Assembly (NCBI GenBank): GCA_964019695.1
Contig: OZ026515.1
Coordinates: forward strand, 42,461,994-42,525,993
Reading direction: 5' to 3'
DNA length: 64,000 bases
Origin: Loripinus fragilis
Taxonomy: Eukaryota; Mollusca; Bivalvia; Lucinida; Lucinidae
The notes beneath the pieces are model-generated. The model was not told the DNA's origin. It was given only the letters and a program-made list of their open reading frames with translations, and did not search any database. Of this stretch, positions 34,247-45,672 are shown one piece after another; positions within the stretch are counted from its first letter, which is position 1, and each line of letters starts with the position of its first letter. Position numbers and translations under genes: made by a program.

Positions 34247-35429
34247 ATACCCCGCCACTAAAGTGTGGCGAGGTATTATGTTATACCCTTCGGTGTCTGT
34301 CCGTCCGTCCGTCCGTCCGTCCGTCCGTCCGTGCTCACCATTTCCGATCGATAACTTGAGTATTTTTTCACGGAATTTTTTCAAATTTTGCATACATATT
34401 GTTATCGGCAATGAGTGGTATGGGATTGTTAATGGGCAAAATCCGTCCATTTTTAACGGAGTTACTGCCCTTTTTCGTATTGGAAAAATGGTTTCTGGCC
34501 TGTTATTCCTTTACTATTCATGATATCTGAATGAAACTTCACAGATATGTTGCACATCAAAGGTTACATATTGTGACTAAGGACCGTCACTCTGACCTTC
34601 CCAGTTTGTGAGTTATCCGCCCTTGATAGGTCTGAAAAAAGGTTTTTGACCTATTGTTCCTTTACTATGTGGAATTTCTGAATATAACTTCACAGATATG
34701 TTTCACATCAAAGGTAACATATTGTGACTAAGAACCGTCACTCTTACCTTTCCCGTTTGTGAGTTATCCGCCCTTGATTGAATTAAAAAATGTTTTTTAC
34801 CCGTAGTTCCTTTACTATGTGGAATATTTAAATGAAACTTTACAGATATGTTTCACATCAAAGGTTACATACTGTGACAAAGAACCATCACTCTTACCTT
34901 TCCAGTTCATGAGTTATCTGCCCTTGATTGATCTGAAAAATGGTTTTTGACCTGTAGTTCATTTACTATATGGAATATCTGAATGAAACTTCACAGATAT
35001 GTTGATCATCAAAGGTTACATATTGTGACTAAGGATCTTCACTCTTACCTTTCCAGTTCATGAGTTATCTACCCTTGATTGATCTGAAAAATGGTTTTTG
35101 ACCTATAGTTCATTTACTATATGGAATATCTGAATGAAACTTCACAGATATGTTGAACATCAAAGGTTACATATTTTTAGTAAGGATCTTCACTCTTACC
35201 TTTCCAGTTCATGAGTTATCTACCCTTGATTGATCTGAAAAATGGTTTTTGACCTGTAGTTCATTTACTATATGGAGTATCTGAATGAAACTTCACAGAT
35301 ATGTTGACCATCAAAGGTTACATATTGTGACTAAGGACGTCATATCACTGTCTATCTCAGTTCTGTTGCTATTTAGGCATTATATATCTCACAAAATAAC
35401 TTTTGGTGCCCCCAGCAGTGGCGGGGTAT
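34247..35429 (+). mobile_element. T3 element with an internal ~151-bp tandem array
   Basis: The 13-bp ends ataccccgccact (34247) and agtggcggggtat (35417) are exact reverse complements. A CCGT(n) patch lies at 34301-34330. From about 34490 to 35340 a ~151-bp unit repeats about six times, with 'ggtttttgacct' at about 34490, 34641, 34791, 34942, 35093 and 35244. Later units are more alike than the first ones. No transposase is seen. Confidence 0.85.
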
Positions 35430-36473
35430 TACGCAGTGCTTGCGGTGCTTTTATTTTTAAAAAAAAAAATACGTGAGTCGCGCTAGATTAGCAATAATGT
35501 CCGCTTAAGACAAATTAAGTTCAGAATTCTATCATATATTTCTTATTCTGTTTCTTGAGGGCGCGTCCAACAAGTTATATAACCCGGAGCGGAAGAACCA
35601 CTCTGGCATTTCAGACAAACACCTAACATCTTTTACAAAGCAGCTTCTTTCCACAGGCTTTCAGATGCAGTTTCGGTCCATTTGCTGTGCCAGGGTAATT
35701 ATGCAATGATGTTATGCATAGCCATAGGCAAATCACTATCTTGACTATTTAAGGCCTATGAGGACAAGTAATAACAGCGGTCAATGCTCACGAATTTCGT
35801 TACCGGGGCCGCCGCCATTGTTGCTTAATACTAAGAGGGAGTTCGAGAAAGAACCGGAGGAACTAATGTTTAACATGAGTTTAACAAAACAACACCGAAC
35901 GCACTCTGGTTTAACCGGAGTGACGTCATAAATTAACCAGAGTCCAACCAGCCAAAATACGCCTGTTCCTCTAGTTTCAAAATGGCGGCTAAGCGCAAAA
36001 GAGCTGCCAAGTGAAGATTGAAATTGGCATTTGAACATAATCTACGGCTTTTCAAATCCATATATGATACGATTGAAAGGCTGACACAAACAAAATATGT
36101 CTGTGATGCACTATGAAGCAAAGCTGTCCACATATAGAATAGAGAAAACAAACATGCATAGTATACAAGTATTGACCTTTCAAAAAATGTTAGCGATCGT
36201 TTAATTCTATCATAGTATACATTCATGCGCATTGCACTGCATGCTTGTTTTTATTTCACTTCCCATGTAAGTTTCTTATAAGTTTGTCTTTTAACGCTCC
36301 AGCTTTAAAGTCATTTGCCTAATAATCGTCAAGAAGATATTTTAAGTTTTCTATCAAATAATGTTGGGTCGACCATCTTCATAATGTGACCTAGTCAATT
36401 TGCGTAAACCTTTTTACCCTCATGCCAAGGAAAAGGAAATTAGATTGTCTACTTAATGTGGTTCATGGTTATG
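35430..36473. other. Intron 1, no exon recognised
   Basis: Contains TGACGTCA at 35921 inside 'ggtttaaccggagtgacg', and 'aaaatggcggctaagcgc' at 35980, whose frame stops after ten codons. No repeat family assigned. Confidence 0.4.
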
Positions 36474-36755
36474 AGGGTCTGGATGGGGGATTGGTATTCA
36501 CTATTCATTAACATTTTAGCCTGTTATTCATTCCATTAAAAATTTGGGTTATTCATTAAAATATTACCCATAGTTCATTTAAATCTAATCGAATTTAAAT
36601 TCACTATTTATTATTTTTTCTCCTATTCATTAAAATAGGATTATTCATTAGTTTTTGGCACTCATTATTCACTATTCATTATTTTTTACTCATTATTCAC
36701 TGTTCATTATAAAAAGGCCATTATTCACTAATCAGTATACCCCATCAAGACCCTC
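36474..36755. repeat. P13 element, opposite orientation
   Basis: Starts 'gagggtctggatgggggatt' and ends 'ccccatcaagaccctc'. Built of 'tattcattaaaat' and 'ttattcactattcatt' units, the complement of those at 26828. Confidence 0.7.
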
Positions 36756-36877
36756 GGTTTTGGTGGTAATCTTTATGATATGACTTGGATAATTTATGCA
36801 AACTTTTCTGTCCTCGTGCCAAGGAGGAACTGTGAAATTTGAGCTTCCCATAGGTGGTACTCTCATTTTTCTTCATA

Positions 36878-37170
36878 CGTAGGCTTGGAACCAGTATATA
36901 CCGTTCGCCCTCATAAGTATCAGGAATATCAAGCAACCTGACCCCCCTCAAAAAAATCTTTGAAATTTTAGCAACCCGAATTATGTACCTTGACCTTAAG
37001 AAAAAATCTAGAATGAATGAAATGACCCCTAAATCTAGTCCAATTTTGTGATGACCCAAAATAGATATTAACAAAGTCTTCATATCCCAATATTTTTTTT
37101 TCTTCTGAAAACCCCCCGAAATATTAAAATTAAAAATTTTGAAGCAAAAATAATGGTCCAAGCCTACGTA
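36878..37170. repeat. Palindromic element of ~290 bp
   Basis: Ends 'tacgtaggcttggaacca' and 'ggtccaagcctacgta' are inverted. The 138-codon minus-strand frame here lies across it and is not taken as a gene. Confidence 0.55.
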
Positions 37171-38495
37171 TGTATGAACATATCAGAGTACCCCATCCCC
37201 TCCCTTGGAGTGGCCTCTGGGAAGATTGTTAATGCGTATAGAACTTATATTTGTTAGCTTTTGTATTAAGTCCATTCAAACCTGCCATACCTTAGGGAAA
37301 ACAGTATTTTGGAAATTAGTATATTGCATTTTGACGATGATACAGAAAAGGAAGAGAAGTCCTGCTCCCTTCTCTAGACTGTACGTATTCTGTTTATGTG
37401 ACTGGGTCTTTAGTACATGACCATTTACAGTCTATACATGTAGCAAACAAGATATGTCTCAGTTACGTGACAAACATATTAAAAGTAATGGGTCTAGCAT
37501 GTGGCACTTTTGTGGTAAGTTATTTGAAAACACTGGACATGCCACTTTTTAAGATTATTTTTTTTCTAAAACCAGGACAGAAATCAATGGCACCGTGACC
37601 CTGAAGCAGTATATAACACTCCACGGTTCCAAAATGTATCCACAAACCAAATATGGAATTCCTATCTTACATGAAATAGAGAAATGCTAGAGCCCTGGAA
37701 ACAGTATGTGACGCTCTACGGCACCAAGATATATTCAAATAGCAACTTTGGGATTCAGACCCCCACCCCAATAATATAGGAAGTATGCTCCAGACGCAGT
37801 GTTTCTAGAATTGAGACTAGAGATCAAGGTCAGAGTCAAAGTGACCCAAAATAGTATGTGCCACTCCGAGATCCAAGATGTGACCACAAACCAAACTCGC
37901 TCCACTTCCTATGTATAGTGTCGATATTTCGCAGCTTATTCGTTTTGCTAGAGTGTGTTATAATGTTGATGACTTCAAAAACAGAGACCTATTTTCGACT
38001 GCTAAGTTATTAAAACAAGATTATAGATATAACTAAATTAGAAAAGATCTACCACAGACACTCAGAGTTAATTGTTTAATACAACATGGGATTAAAACTC
38101 TTCTGCAGCAGGGCATATCAGAACCTATATTTTATGTAAACTACGATTTCCTCTTCCATTGCACGACGGTGGGTCGGGCCTCAGACTCAATGACGGCTCT
38201 GACTTAAAGCTTGCATTGGGAGGGGGATTGTTGCTTGATGCTTATCTATAGCTAGGCCCATCCTGGCTCAACTTGAGGTTTTCTTTAGCTCTGAGTATCT
38301 GTGAGCTGTGAGCCCTTTTCGTTGGCTCATCATAGTGTGTTAATTTAATTTGATTATTTCTCCATGCTCATACATATATATAGCAATAGTTAGCAGGCCT
38401 AAATGCGAGCTTTACTTTTGTTGTGCTTAAATAACAGCAGAATCCAGGGTGAGGATTTGTTACCAGTAAAACGCACGTAAAGCCCCGGTCCTGCA
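37171..38495. other. Intron 1, no exon or clear repeat recognised
   Basis: Partial local repeats occur ('gcagtatataacactccac', 'acagtatgtgacgctctac', 'atagtatgtgccactccg' near 37605, 37700 and 37850), suggesting a decayed ~100-150-bp repeat. Confidence 0.4.
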
Positions 38496-38499
38496 GAGC

Positions 38500-38885
38500 T
38501 TGCCCTCACCGCAACTGAAAAAATTGACAATCGAAGAGAGATTGCAGAGGTCGCAGAAAGGTTTTACAAAGGTAGCAAAAAAGTCGCAGCAAGGTTGGCG
38601 ATCGGTAGCCGTACAAAATCAGACGCGGCCAGTCTTTTGAATATGCACAAAAGACTAGCCGCGACTGATTTCGATCGCCGACTAGTTGCAAAGGTTTTCT
38701 AGAAGTCGGCGATCAGTCGCCGACAAGTCGCTGAACAGTCGCTGATCGATCGCCGATCTGTTGCCGACCGATTTTTTGAATATATTGGTTGTGAAATCCT
38801 CAGCAACTAGTCTGCGACTTATCGGCGATTGACTTGCGACCGATCGGCGACTGGTCGCCGACAAGTTGCAGTGCCAGCTTCAACA
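38500..38885. repeat. Palindrome rich in GTCGC / GCGAC motifs
   Basis: 'agacgcggccagtcttttga' pairs with 'aaaagactagccgcgact', and arms around it have repeated 'gtcgccgac', 'gatcggcga' and 'cgatcgccga'. Composition is more GC-rich than the surroundings. Confidence 0.65.
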
Positions 38886-39535
38886 TGCGGCTATCTTGCC
38901 ATCCTGACATTATGTCACCCACTACAAGCGTTAAAAATAAGTGCATCATGAGTCAAAAAAAGACACTAGTACAAATCAGACGGTAACAATTACTTCTGAA
39001 ATTCAGACTCCTGATTCTGAGCATGTGCTCAGCTGTCTTAGAGATAAATTGAGCCGAATATATCAAATGCTAAAAATGTAAGCTCAGAGCTAGTAGGTCC
39101 CAACAGATTCATATGTCAAAAATATATGAGTTGCTCAAGGCTCGATTTTTCAATAACTGAGGCCAGAGGTAGAGATCAATGTCACAGTACCACCAAATGG
39201 TTTGATACACTCATTGACCCAAAATGCTTTGAAACATGGATTTTGGGACTTCTACCACAAATAACTTTAGGAGATACGCTCAAACACTTCGACAGTGTGA
39301 TTACTATAATATGCCTCCCTTTTGGGACCATGTCCGCCAAATTTGTAGATGAAAACCGTTCAAGTACGTTACTGACTTAAATTCTAGTAAGCCTCTGTAT
39401 TGGGGTTAGCGATAAAGTCATGCAAAAACCAGCCTGTCTAGCTACACAAACCAGCCTGTTCAGCTACACATACTAGCTAGAGAATAAAAATTTCGTTTAT
39501 GGCAAGCTAAGATATGATACTTTCAAATAAGTGGC

Positions 39536-39722
39536 AGAATAAAGTAAGAAATGTGGCAAAGATCAGAAATTGATACAATCAAGTATCACGCCTGACCCAG
39601 GATAACACTTGGGAAAGTGACAACAAGAGCCCAGAGGTTAGCCCTTTCCCAGCAGGTGACCACAAGGCAACATTAACAGACTGGAAAGCATTACAAACAC
39701 AAGGCATAAATAACACAAACTA
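39536..39722 (+). repeat. Coding-like dispersed repeat, copy 3
   Basis: The frame gives VSRLTQDNTWESD and EVSPFPAGDHKAT with one stop upstream (RN*YNQ). It matches 14507-14710 and, in reverse, 321-468. Confidence 0.6.
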
Positions 39723-39744
39723 GAAATTGTGTTTATGAAAGACT

Positions 39745-40365
39745 GTGCCCCAAACCATATGCTTTTCCATAATGATGATCTCACCGGGTAATCTACTCAC
39801 CATCCTCTATGAGCTGACTTAATCTGAGGCCAATAGATGTAATGGTTTTCGATATTTATCTTTATTATAAGTTTTCTATGTGCAAATTTACAAAGGGCAA
39901 TAGCCCATAAAAATGCAAAGGGCAATAACTCGAAAATAAAAATAACTTTTTCTTACTCATTATCCTCTATCAGCTGTCCAAATTCGAAGCACCTAGCTGT
40001 AATAATTTATGAGATATCAAGCTTTCTATTTCCAAACATTCAAAGGGCAATAAATAAAAAAAACTTTAAAAAATCACCAGGTAATCTACTCATTATCGTC
40101 TATCAGCTGACTAAGTTTGAAGCCGCTAGCTGTTAGATTTTTAGAGACATCTTGATTACAAAATTTCATTATGACCCTTTAAAAGGGGCATAACTCCACA
40201 AAGGGAGATAATTTGGACTAAAAAAAATCCGGTCAACTATTTTTTATATAAATCTATTTATAAAATTCCAAAACTGTAACTTGATTTTTGCAACGGACGC
40301 ACAAACGGTAGGACGGACAAGCCCAAAGCAATATGCCTCTTCAACTTTTTCAAAGTTGGGGTATA
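39745..40365 (-). mobile_element. T2 element, reverse orientation
   Basis: It ends with the hairpin 'atatgcctcttcaac' / 'caaagttggggtata'. It contains 'gtaggacggacaagccc' and repeated 'aagggcaata' / 'tctactcattatc(c/g)tctatc' units, the reverse complement of the order at 21316. Confidence 0.6.
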
Positions 40366-40569
40366 ATTACACATAAGTGGAATCAAAGCTGATAATAATC
40401 AGTTTTTAAAATTAATAAAAAAATGTCCTAACACATTGAATCCACCCGGAAGTGACTACCGAGCTACATTGCAGCTAGCCTTCGGTCTCCAGTCTAATGC
40501 CATACCATCTGAGATACTGTGCTCCTCTGTTCGAACATATACACCAGAGTTCCGTGTTATAAATACATG

Positions 40570-40770
40570 CCAAATAGTTCGTGCTGAACGCAAGTGAGCA
40601 TGATTTTTATGCTCGACAATTATTGGCCTTTAACATCATTTATTGGCATCACAACAAACGACAATTTATTTTAGAGTTTTAAAGCAATGGAAAGTTCTTT
40701 ATATTTTAGAATTTTCCTAATGAGCAGTTGAAATTTCATGTTCAATTGAGTTTAGCATGACATAAAATCT
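40570..40770. repeat. P9-like element
   Basis: It has 'tgctgaacgcaagtgagc', 'aatgagcagttgaaatttca' and 'tgttcaattgagtttagc'; more diverged than the copies at 11929 and 18045. Confidence 0.45.
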
Positions 40771-40869
40771 GGGCGGATAGCCAATAGACAAATAAATAAT
40801 AACCAATTGATTTTATTGAAATAATTATGCAACAAACACTATGAAAGCACACATATAATTAATTCTAAC

Positions 40870-41310
40870 ACACCTCGCCTATAGAGCCAATGCTAAACAA
40901 GTGTGATATATCAAACAATAATTCACAGTTAAGCAATCGCGAGGAAAGTACGTGCGTTCTGACGTCATTTGCTGCTGGAAAATGAGGTCATTCATGCCGT
41001 TAGACGGTGTAACGTCGTTTTTACGCTTGAAAGACGTTACAAATACACGTAAACGAATGCGACGTAGTCTAAGCATTGGCGGGAGTTCTTCAGTGCAATG
41101 GCGGAAAGTTGGAAGAAGCTGAAGACTTCAAATGTGTTTTCGTTGTTTATTGTGTGTTAGAATCGAAATAGATCAGCTCTTTTGCGTGAATTGTTGAGTA
41201 ATAATTCACTGTTTGTCGGTCAGTTGTACGAAGATAAATCACTTGCGCTGCGCAAACAGAATTATTACACAACAATTCACTGCTAGAGCTGATCTATTTC
41301 TTAAGTATGC
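40870..41310. repeat. Palindromic DNA in intron 1
   Basis: 'aaatagatcagctc' near 41167 pairs with 'gagctgatctatttc' near 41287, and 'gaattgttgagtaataattc' with 'gaattattacacaacaattc'. TGACGTCA lies at 40960. 'caatggcggaaagttggaag' at 41095 opens a short frame that stops after about 20 codons. Confidence 0.55.
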
Positions 41311-41539
41311 AAAATAAAAAAAACACAGTTGATTTGAAACTGTTTTTTTTTATATTGAAAATTCGAGCCACATTTGGTACATGCTCCCGCCTCAGCGTAG
41401 AAGACACTACAGCTGTTTTATGTAAGACAATGACAATGGGTAAGAAGTTGTATCTCTAGTCTGTGAGACTACGGATACGGATCTGTATCTCTAGCATTTT
41501 TTGCAAAAGGCTAGGCTGGAGGTACAATACGATAATCCT

Positions 41540-41768
41540 GATCTGAAAACCTTCTGCTCAAGTCGTCTGTTGCAAATAATTGTCTAACATTGAAATGATT
41601 ACTAACTAGTTAAAGTACCAAAGTGAGCAGAGTGGATTCAGATCAGGCTATTCCAATAGGAGCAGTCTGATCTGGGTCCACACTTTTTAATGGAGGTTTC
41701 CCAAAGCTTTTTAGCAGACGACAAACGAAGACGACTTTTGTTGTGATTCAATTGCGTTTAATTTATCG
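41540..41768. repeat. P2-like palindromic element
   Basis: It has 'gcaaataattgtctaacatt', core 'ggctattccaataggagcag', and 'tttagcagacgacaaacgaa'. Confidence 0.55.
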
Positions 41769-42299
41769 GTCCACTGATATGGCAAAGGAAAAAATGACAA
41801 AAATTTAGTTGTCATTTCTTACGATTTTATAATATAACAATTATAATCATAGCCATAAGACATGTCTGATCCGTATGTCTCAAAGGTAGGGATCCATACA
41901 CTTTGTATTGTTACAGCGTACACTGCCTAGACATCTCTAATGTTCCTACTGAATTTAATGTTCAGGCCTGTGTAAAATCGCAAAACAACACACGAAAAAG
42001 TACAGCTCCGACGATAGAAAGTAGAAAAAATATACATGGACAAACTCACAAGCATACAGTTTGCGAGAATGCATACAATAATAATTATTGGATAAGGCTA
42101 GAAGACCGCAAGCTTTTTGTGAAAGCTAATACTTGTCTTCTAACTAACGATCGACAAGAGTGAGTTCGCGCAGCAGCTGTACTAGACATGCGCAGTGCAT
42201 CTACCAGAGTTTAACATTGGTTGAAACACGAACTCCCTCTAAGAGTGCTTTACTGATGTGCAGTCAATCTAAAAATAGACCAGACACATGATTTCAATT

Positions 42300-42680
42300 T
42301 CTTTTAAAGCTGCATAGTCTGTAACTTTTGATCTTTTTATTTTAGAACTAATGTTTCTATTTTTCAAGAACACAGTAAAAAACTAAAATTCAGGTATACA
42401 TTTTACCAATTTCGTAAATCTTAACAAATTATCAGTATCAAAACAACAGCATTTATGTTAAAATTACCTGTCTATAATTATTGGAGGGACACAAATAATT
42501 GCCTACAAGAGTAAAACACACCTGTTTTATAAGATTATTCACTTTTCTGTGCAGTTTTCAGCTATAGTGAACAGATTTTTTGTGAAAACATATCTTAATT
42601 CTACTTTTACAAATGATTTAAAAAGAAAATAAAAAAAATCGAAAAATGTTCATAGTTGCAGACTTAGTCTCTTTAAATCA
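42300..42680. repeat. P11 palindromic element, second copy
   Basis: It matches the element nested in the mariner, from 'ttttaaagctgcatagtctg' to 'gcagacttagtctctttaa'. Confidence 0.85.
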
Positions 42681-42849
42681 CTGTCTTGTAGTCTGGTGTA
42701 CTGGGGCAAAGAATAGTTTCTTTTTTAAAACACTGCTATGAAATTTACTAGGTGTAATTACACCCAAAAAAAGCAGGGAAAGTAAAACGAACCAAAATGA
42801 ACAGTAAGGAAATTCCATGTGTGCAAATTACCAGTTACTTTTGACATGC

Positions 42850-43225
42850 ACAGTTGTCAAAGGTATTTGTGCGCAGGTCCCACTGGAGAACTATTTATAG
42901 AAGTGTTATCCAAAAATCTCAAATGATAAGGGAGACAGAGTTTTGTCCTCACTGCTTTTTGGTTTGCATCATGCAAAACGCACAGACCAACTGTCAGTGC
43001 ATATTCAGTCAATTTATTGCATCAAAAACGCAAGAAACGCATCCTCGCAGAAACACTGCTGTCAACCTTGCTGGATAGAAGAAATGGTATGGATATGATG
43101 CAAGTCTTCAAAATTGTGCAAAATACTGATGACATTTCCATGGTTCCATTGAGTTCTCAGATACCCAAACCTGTGCAGTGGTACCGTAATTCAAAGAAAA
43201 AAAAAAGAAAAAGCCAATAGCCTTG
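42850..43225 (+). pseudogene. Possible LINE ORF2 C-terminal remnant
   Basis: Two overlapping frames contain a stretch reading RRNGMDMMQVFKIVQNTDDI, reminiscent of the 'R-x-D-M/L-I-x-V-F/Y-K-I' segment near the end of many non-LTR retrotransposon polymerases. There is no complete domain, and the frame ends in a lysine-rich run at an A-rich stretch. This identification is weak. Confidence 0.3.
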
Positions 43226-43249
43226 AAAACATTTGGAATGAACTCTTTT

Positions 43250-43640
43250 TGTGTCAGAGCAATTAACAAATAGGAACACATCCATCCAATGAACCCAGCA
43301 AATATTGGCAGACAGATTCTAAAGCCTAGCCCAAATGAGAGAATCTTAGCCTAGGAACAGTTTCTTGAATCAGCTCATAAGACCCATTCATAAATGATAA
43401 TAACCAACTTCAGTTTTGTTGCTCTTTTTGAAAAGGGGTACAACCCTGGCAGACTTTAAATCATCAGTAAAATCCCTTGAATGATAGACAAGTTTATGAC
43501 ATGTGTAAAAGGACACACAATAACAGATGCAATGTCTCGCACAAAGCGTGAAGGTATGCCATCTAGTCCAGTATCAACAAGTAGAACACCTTGAGTGAAG
43601 AAATTGTGTGCACTGATATAATAGTTCTAAAAGACTAATC
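43250..43640 (-). pseudogene. Non-LTR retrotransposon reverse transcriptase fragment
   Basis: On the minus strand one frame reads GLDGIPSRFVRDIASVI and another, after a frameshift, DLKSARVVPLFKKSNKTEVG. These match the order 'GLDGIPARFLRD...V-DDWK-ARV-PLYKKG--TEVGNYRP' conserved at the start of the polymerase domain in RTE/CR1/Jockey-type elements (family knowledge). The YxDD catalytic motif is not present. Stops and shifts show it is dead. Confidence 0.75.
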
Positions 43641-43799
43641 AAAATCAAAAACTACCGTACCTGAATGGAAAAGTCATGTGATGACTCTGGGAAAGCAGAA
43701 TTGCTGAGTGCTTACCTTCTTCGCCTCAGTTTTTGTCAAAGAACAGGAGAGTTGCCAGTATTTAATATTTGATATCACATAGTGCCCTTAACTGGTTTG

Positions 43800-44030
43800 A
43801 AAATGGATATGCAATTCTTGACTAAACACTTGAAAAACCTCAACACAAGTAAATCCGTGGGGCCTTATGGCTGCCATCTGTGTGTCCTCAGAAAAATGTA
43901 AGCCATTACAGACAATTTTGACAACTTTTATCTAAGGCATGATCCCGTTAATTTGGAAGGGAGGGACTACTACTGCATTATATAAGAATATTGATGGCCA
44001 GGCATCTAAGATAAGTTTTCGATATCTATC
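43800..44030 (+). pseudogene. Second reverse transcriptase fragment, opposite strand
   Basis: The + strand reads LKNLNTSKSVGPYGCHLCVL, close to the 'L--L---KSPGPDGIHPRVL' motif of CR1-type polymerases, followed by a stop and 'LRHDPVNLEG' in place of '-G-IP--WK'. It is a different element from the one at 43250-43640 because the orientation is opposite. Confidence 0.65.
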
Positions 44031-44036
44031 AGTGGG

Positions 44037-44240
44037 GGATCCAGAGGGGGCTTAGGAGGCAGCTGGAGGCTCACTTGAACCCCCCCCCCCCCTCTCTGCC
44101 CCCGTATTTAGATATCCTATGAAAATGAAATAATTTGATCTCAATGAGACCAAATTATTTCATTTTCATGAGATATTTTAAGAAAAATGAGGTAAAATCA
44201 GCACACCTTTATACATATGAAACCCCTTTACAGAAGTCCT
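44037..44240. repeat. P12-related hairpin element with a poly-C run
   Basis: It has 'ggggatccagagggggct', a 14-15 C run near 44078-44092, and a strong hairpin 'atgaaaatgaaataatttg' / 'caaattatttcattttcat'. Confidence 0.6.
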
Positions 44241-44566
44241 GAATCAGCGGGTCATCAGCCCCTGTTCTATGTTTATTTTCAAACAATTTTGTTAGCTCCA
44301 ACTACATGTTTGAAGGCAATTCAAAATCTTCCGTATTTGCTATCAGAATCATGATGTCATCTTTATGAGGTAATAAACATTGCATGTCACAAATAAAATG
44401 GTAAACTAGAGGATATATCAAATGAGTTGAAACAACCAAGTTTCTAACTGCATTTTACATCAAAAAGTATATTGACATACCATTTAGCTATACAAATTAT
44501 TTTTCACAGTTGTCACTTGTGTACATTTTAATGTGAAATAATGGTATTATATGAACAGCCACTCAA

Positions 44567-45070
44567 CTCCACTGTGGTCATACTACAAGGGCAATTTGGG
44601 TTTCATCACTTATTCCGGTAATATGGTAACTTTCTCATCATGTTCAATTTCTTCATTTAATCACAGATAAACGCCCTGAAATGCTTGGGTTCAGATTGAT
44701 TTTGGTTCATCAAATTCACATTGTATCTTTTAAATTTAAAAGTATATCAAAACTTTGACTTTTCATGTCTAGGCATGAAATGACAAATCACAGTTTTGTC
44801 ATCGTGGATAATTCATCTATGACAAAACCGTACAATTATGACTAAACCGTAATGGACAATTTCATTATATAACTGTAAAAAACACATTTAAAATCTGATC
44901 TTATTTCTGTTTTGACAAACAACGCAGAGGTTGTTATCTGGATGATGCACCCTCGAAGCAAAGGCATTCAAAAGTTCTCATTTTTGTCAGCCTTTATTTG
45001 AATGTAATTTTACTATAACACCATAGGGAGTGACGAAACCCAAATTGCTGTTGTAGTATGACCACAGTGA
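44567..45070. mobile_element. Terminal-inverted-repeat element of ~500 bp
   Basis: 40-bp ends 'actgtggtcatactacaagg' (continuing to 'gggtttcatcact') and 'agtgacgaaacccaaatt' (continuing to 'gtatgaccacagt') are inverted. No coding capacity. Only one copy seen. Confidence 0.8.
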
Positions 45071-45389
45071 AGTCAGTCTGTTTCAGTTTTTCTTAACATT
45101 ATAAATTATGTGCTAGCCAGTACTGAATCATGCTCTTGTCATGCCCTTGCCTTTCTCTATTAATGGCCCCAATGCCTAGTCTATAAATGATCCAGCATGC
45201 TTCTTGAATTTCTAAACCATTTTGAATGCTACTTTATGCATTATTTTGTTGAATTACGTTTTTAGCCTTTTGTTCAGAACTCTGCAAAATCCATTTGTGG
45301 TCATTAATATAAAAAAGGTTAAGTATTATCCAACAGGCTTGGGAGCATAGATTCCAGAGAATAGAACCTTTTACTATTGGTTTACAAGG

Positions 45390-45600
45390 TACAGTAAAAT
45401 CTGCCTTAAGCGGCCACTCAAAAAAGAAAAAAAAAGGTTTTCAAGACCAATAATTGCTTAATGCAGATCAAAAGTATTGTAGAATGTTCCCGTGGACCAT
45501 TCTGCAGTACTTTGACCAGCATTAAGCTACCACATGGCTTTTAGACCTTTGTTTTATCTATTTTGGAGTGGCAGCTCAAGACAGGTTTCGCTGTAAGTGG
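45390..45600. repeat. P7 palindromic element just upstream of exon 2
   Basis: Ends 'taaaatctgccttaagcgg' and 'gcagctcaagacaggtttc'; core 'gtagaatgttcccgtggacc'. It ends about 70 nt before the exon 2 acceptor. Confidence 0.7.
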
Positions 45601-45672
45601 TCAAAAATAAGATAAAAGTGGTTTTCTGTACATGTGCAATTAGGATAAATACAGGCTCTTTCTGATTGACAG

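Noticed and set aside
36745..37161. 138-codon minus-strand open frame, the longest in the window
   Set aside because: It spans a palindromic element (ends 'tacgtaggcttggaacca' / 'ggtccaagcctacgta'), has lysine/phenylalanine-biased composition, no recognisable domain and no splice support.
41095..41160. ATG in a good context (caATGGCGGAAAGTTGG) suggesting a first exon
   Set aside because: The frame stops after about 20 codons, no donor fits, and the sequence lies beside a palindrome.
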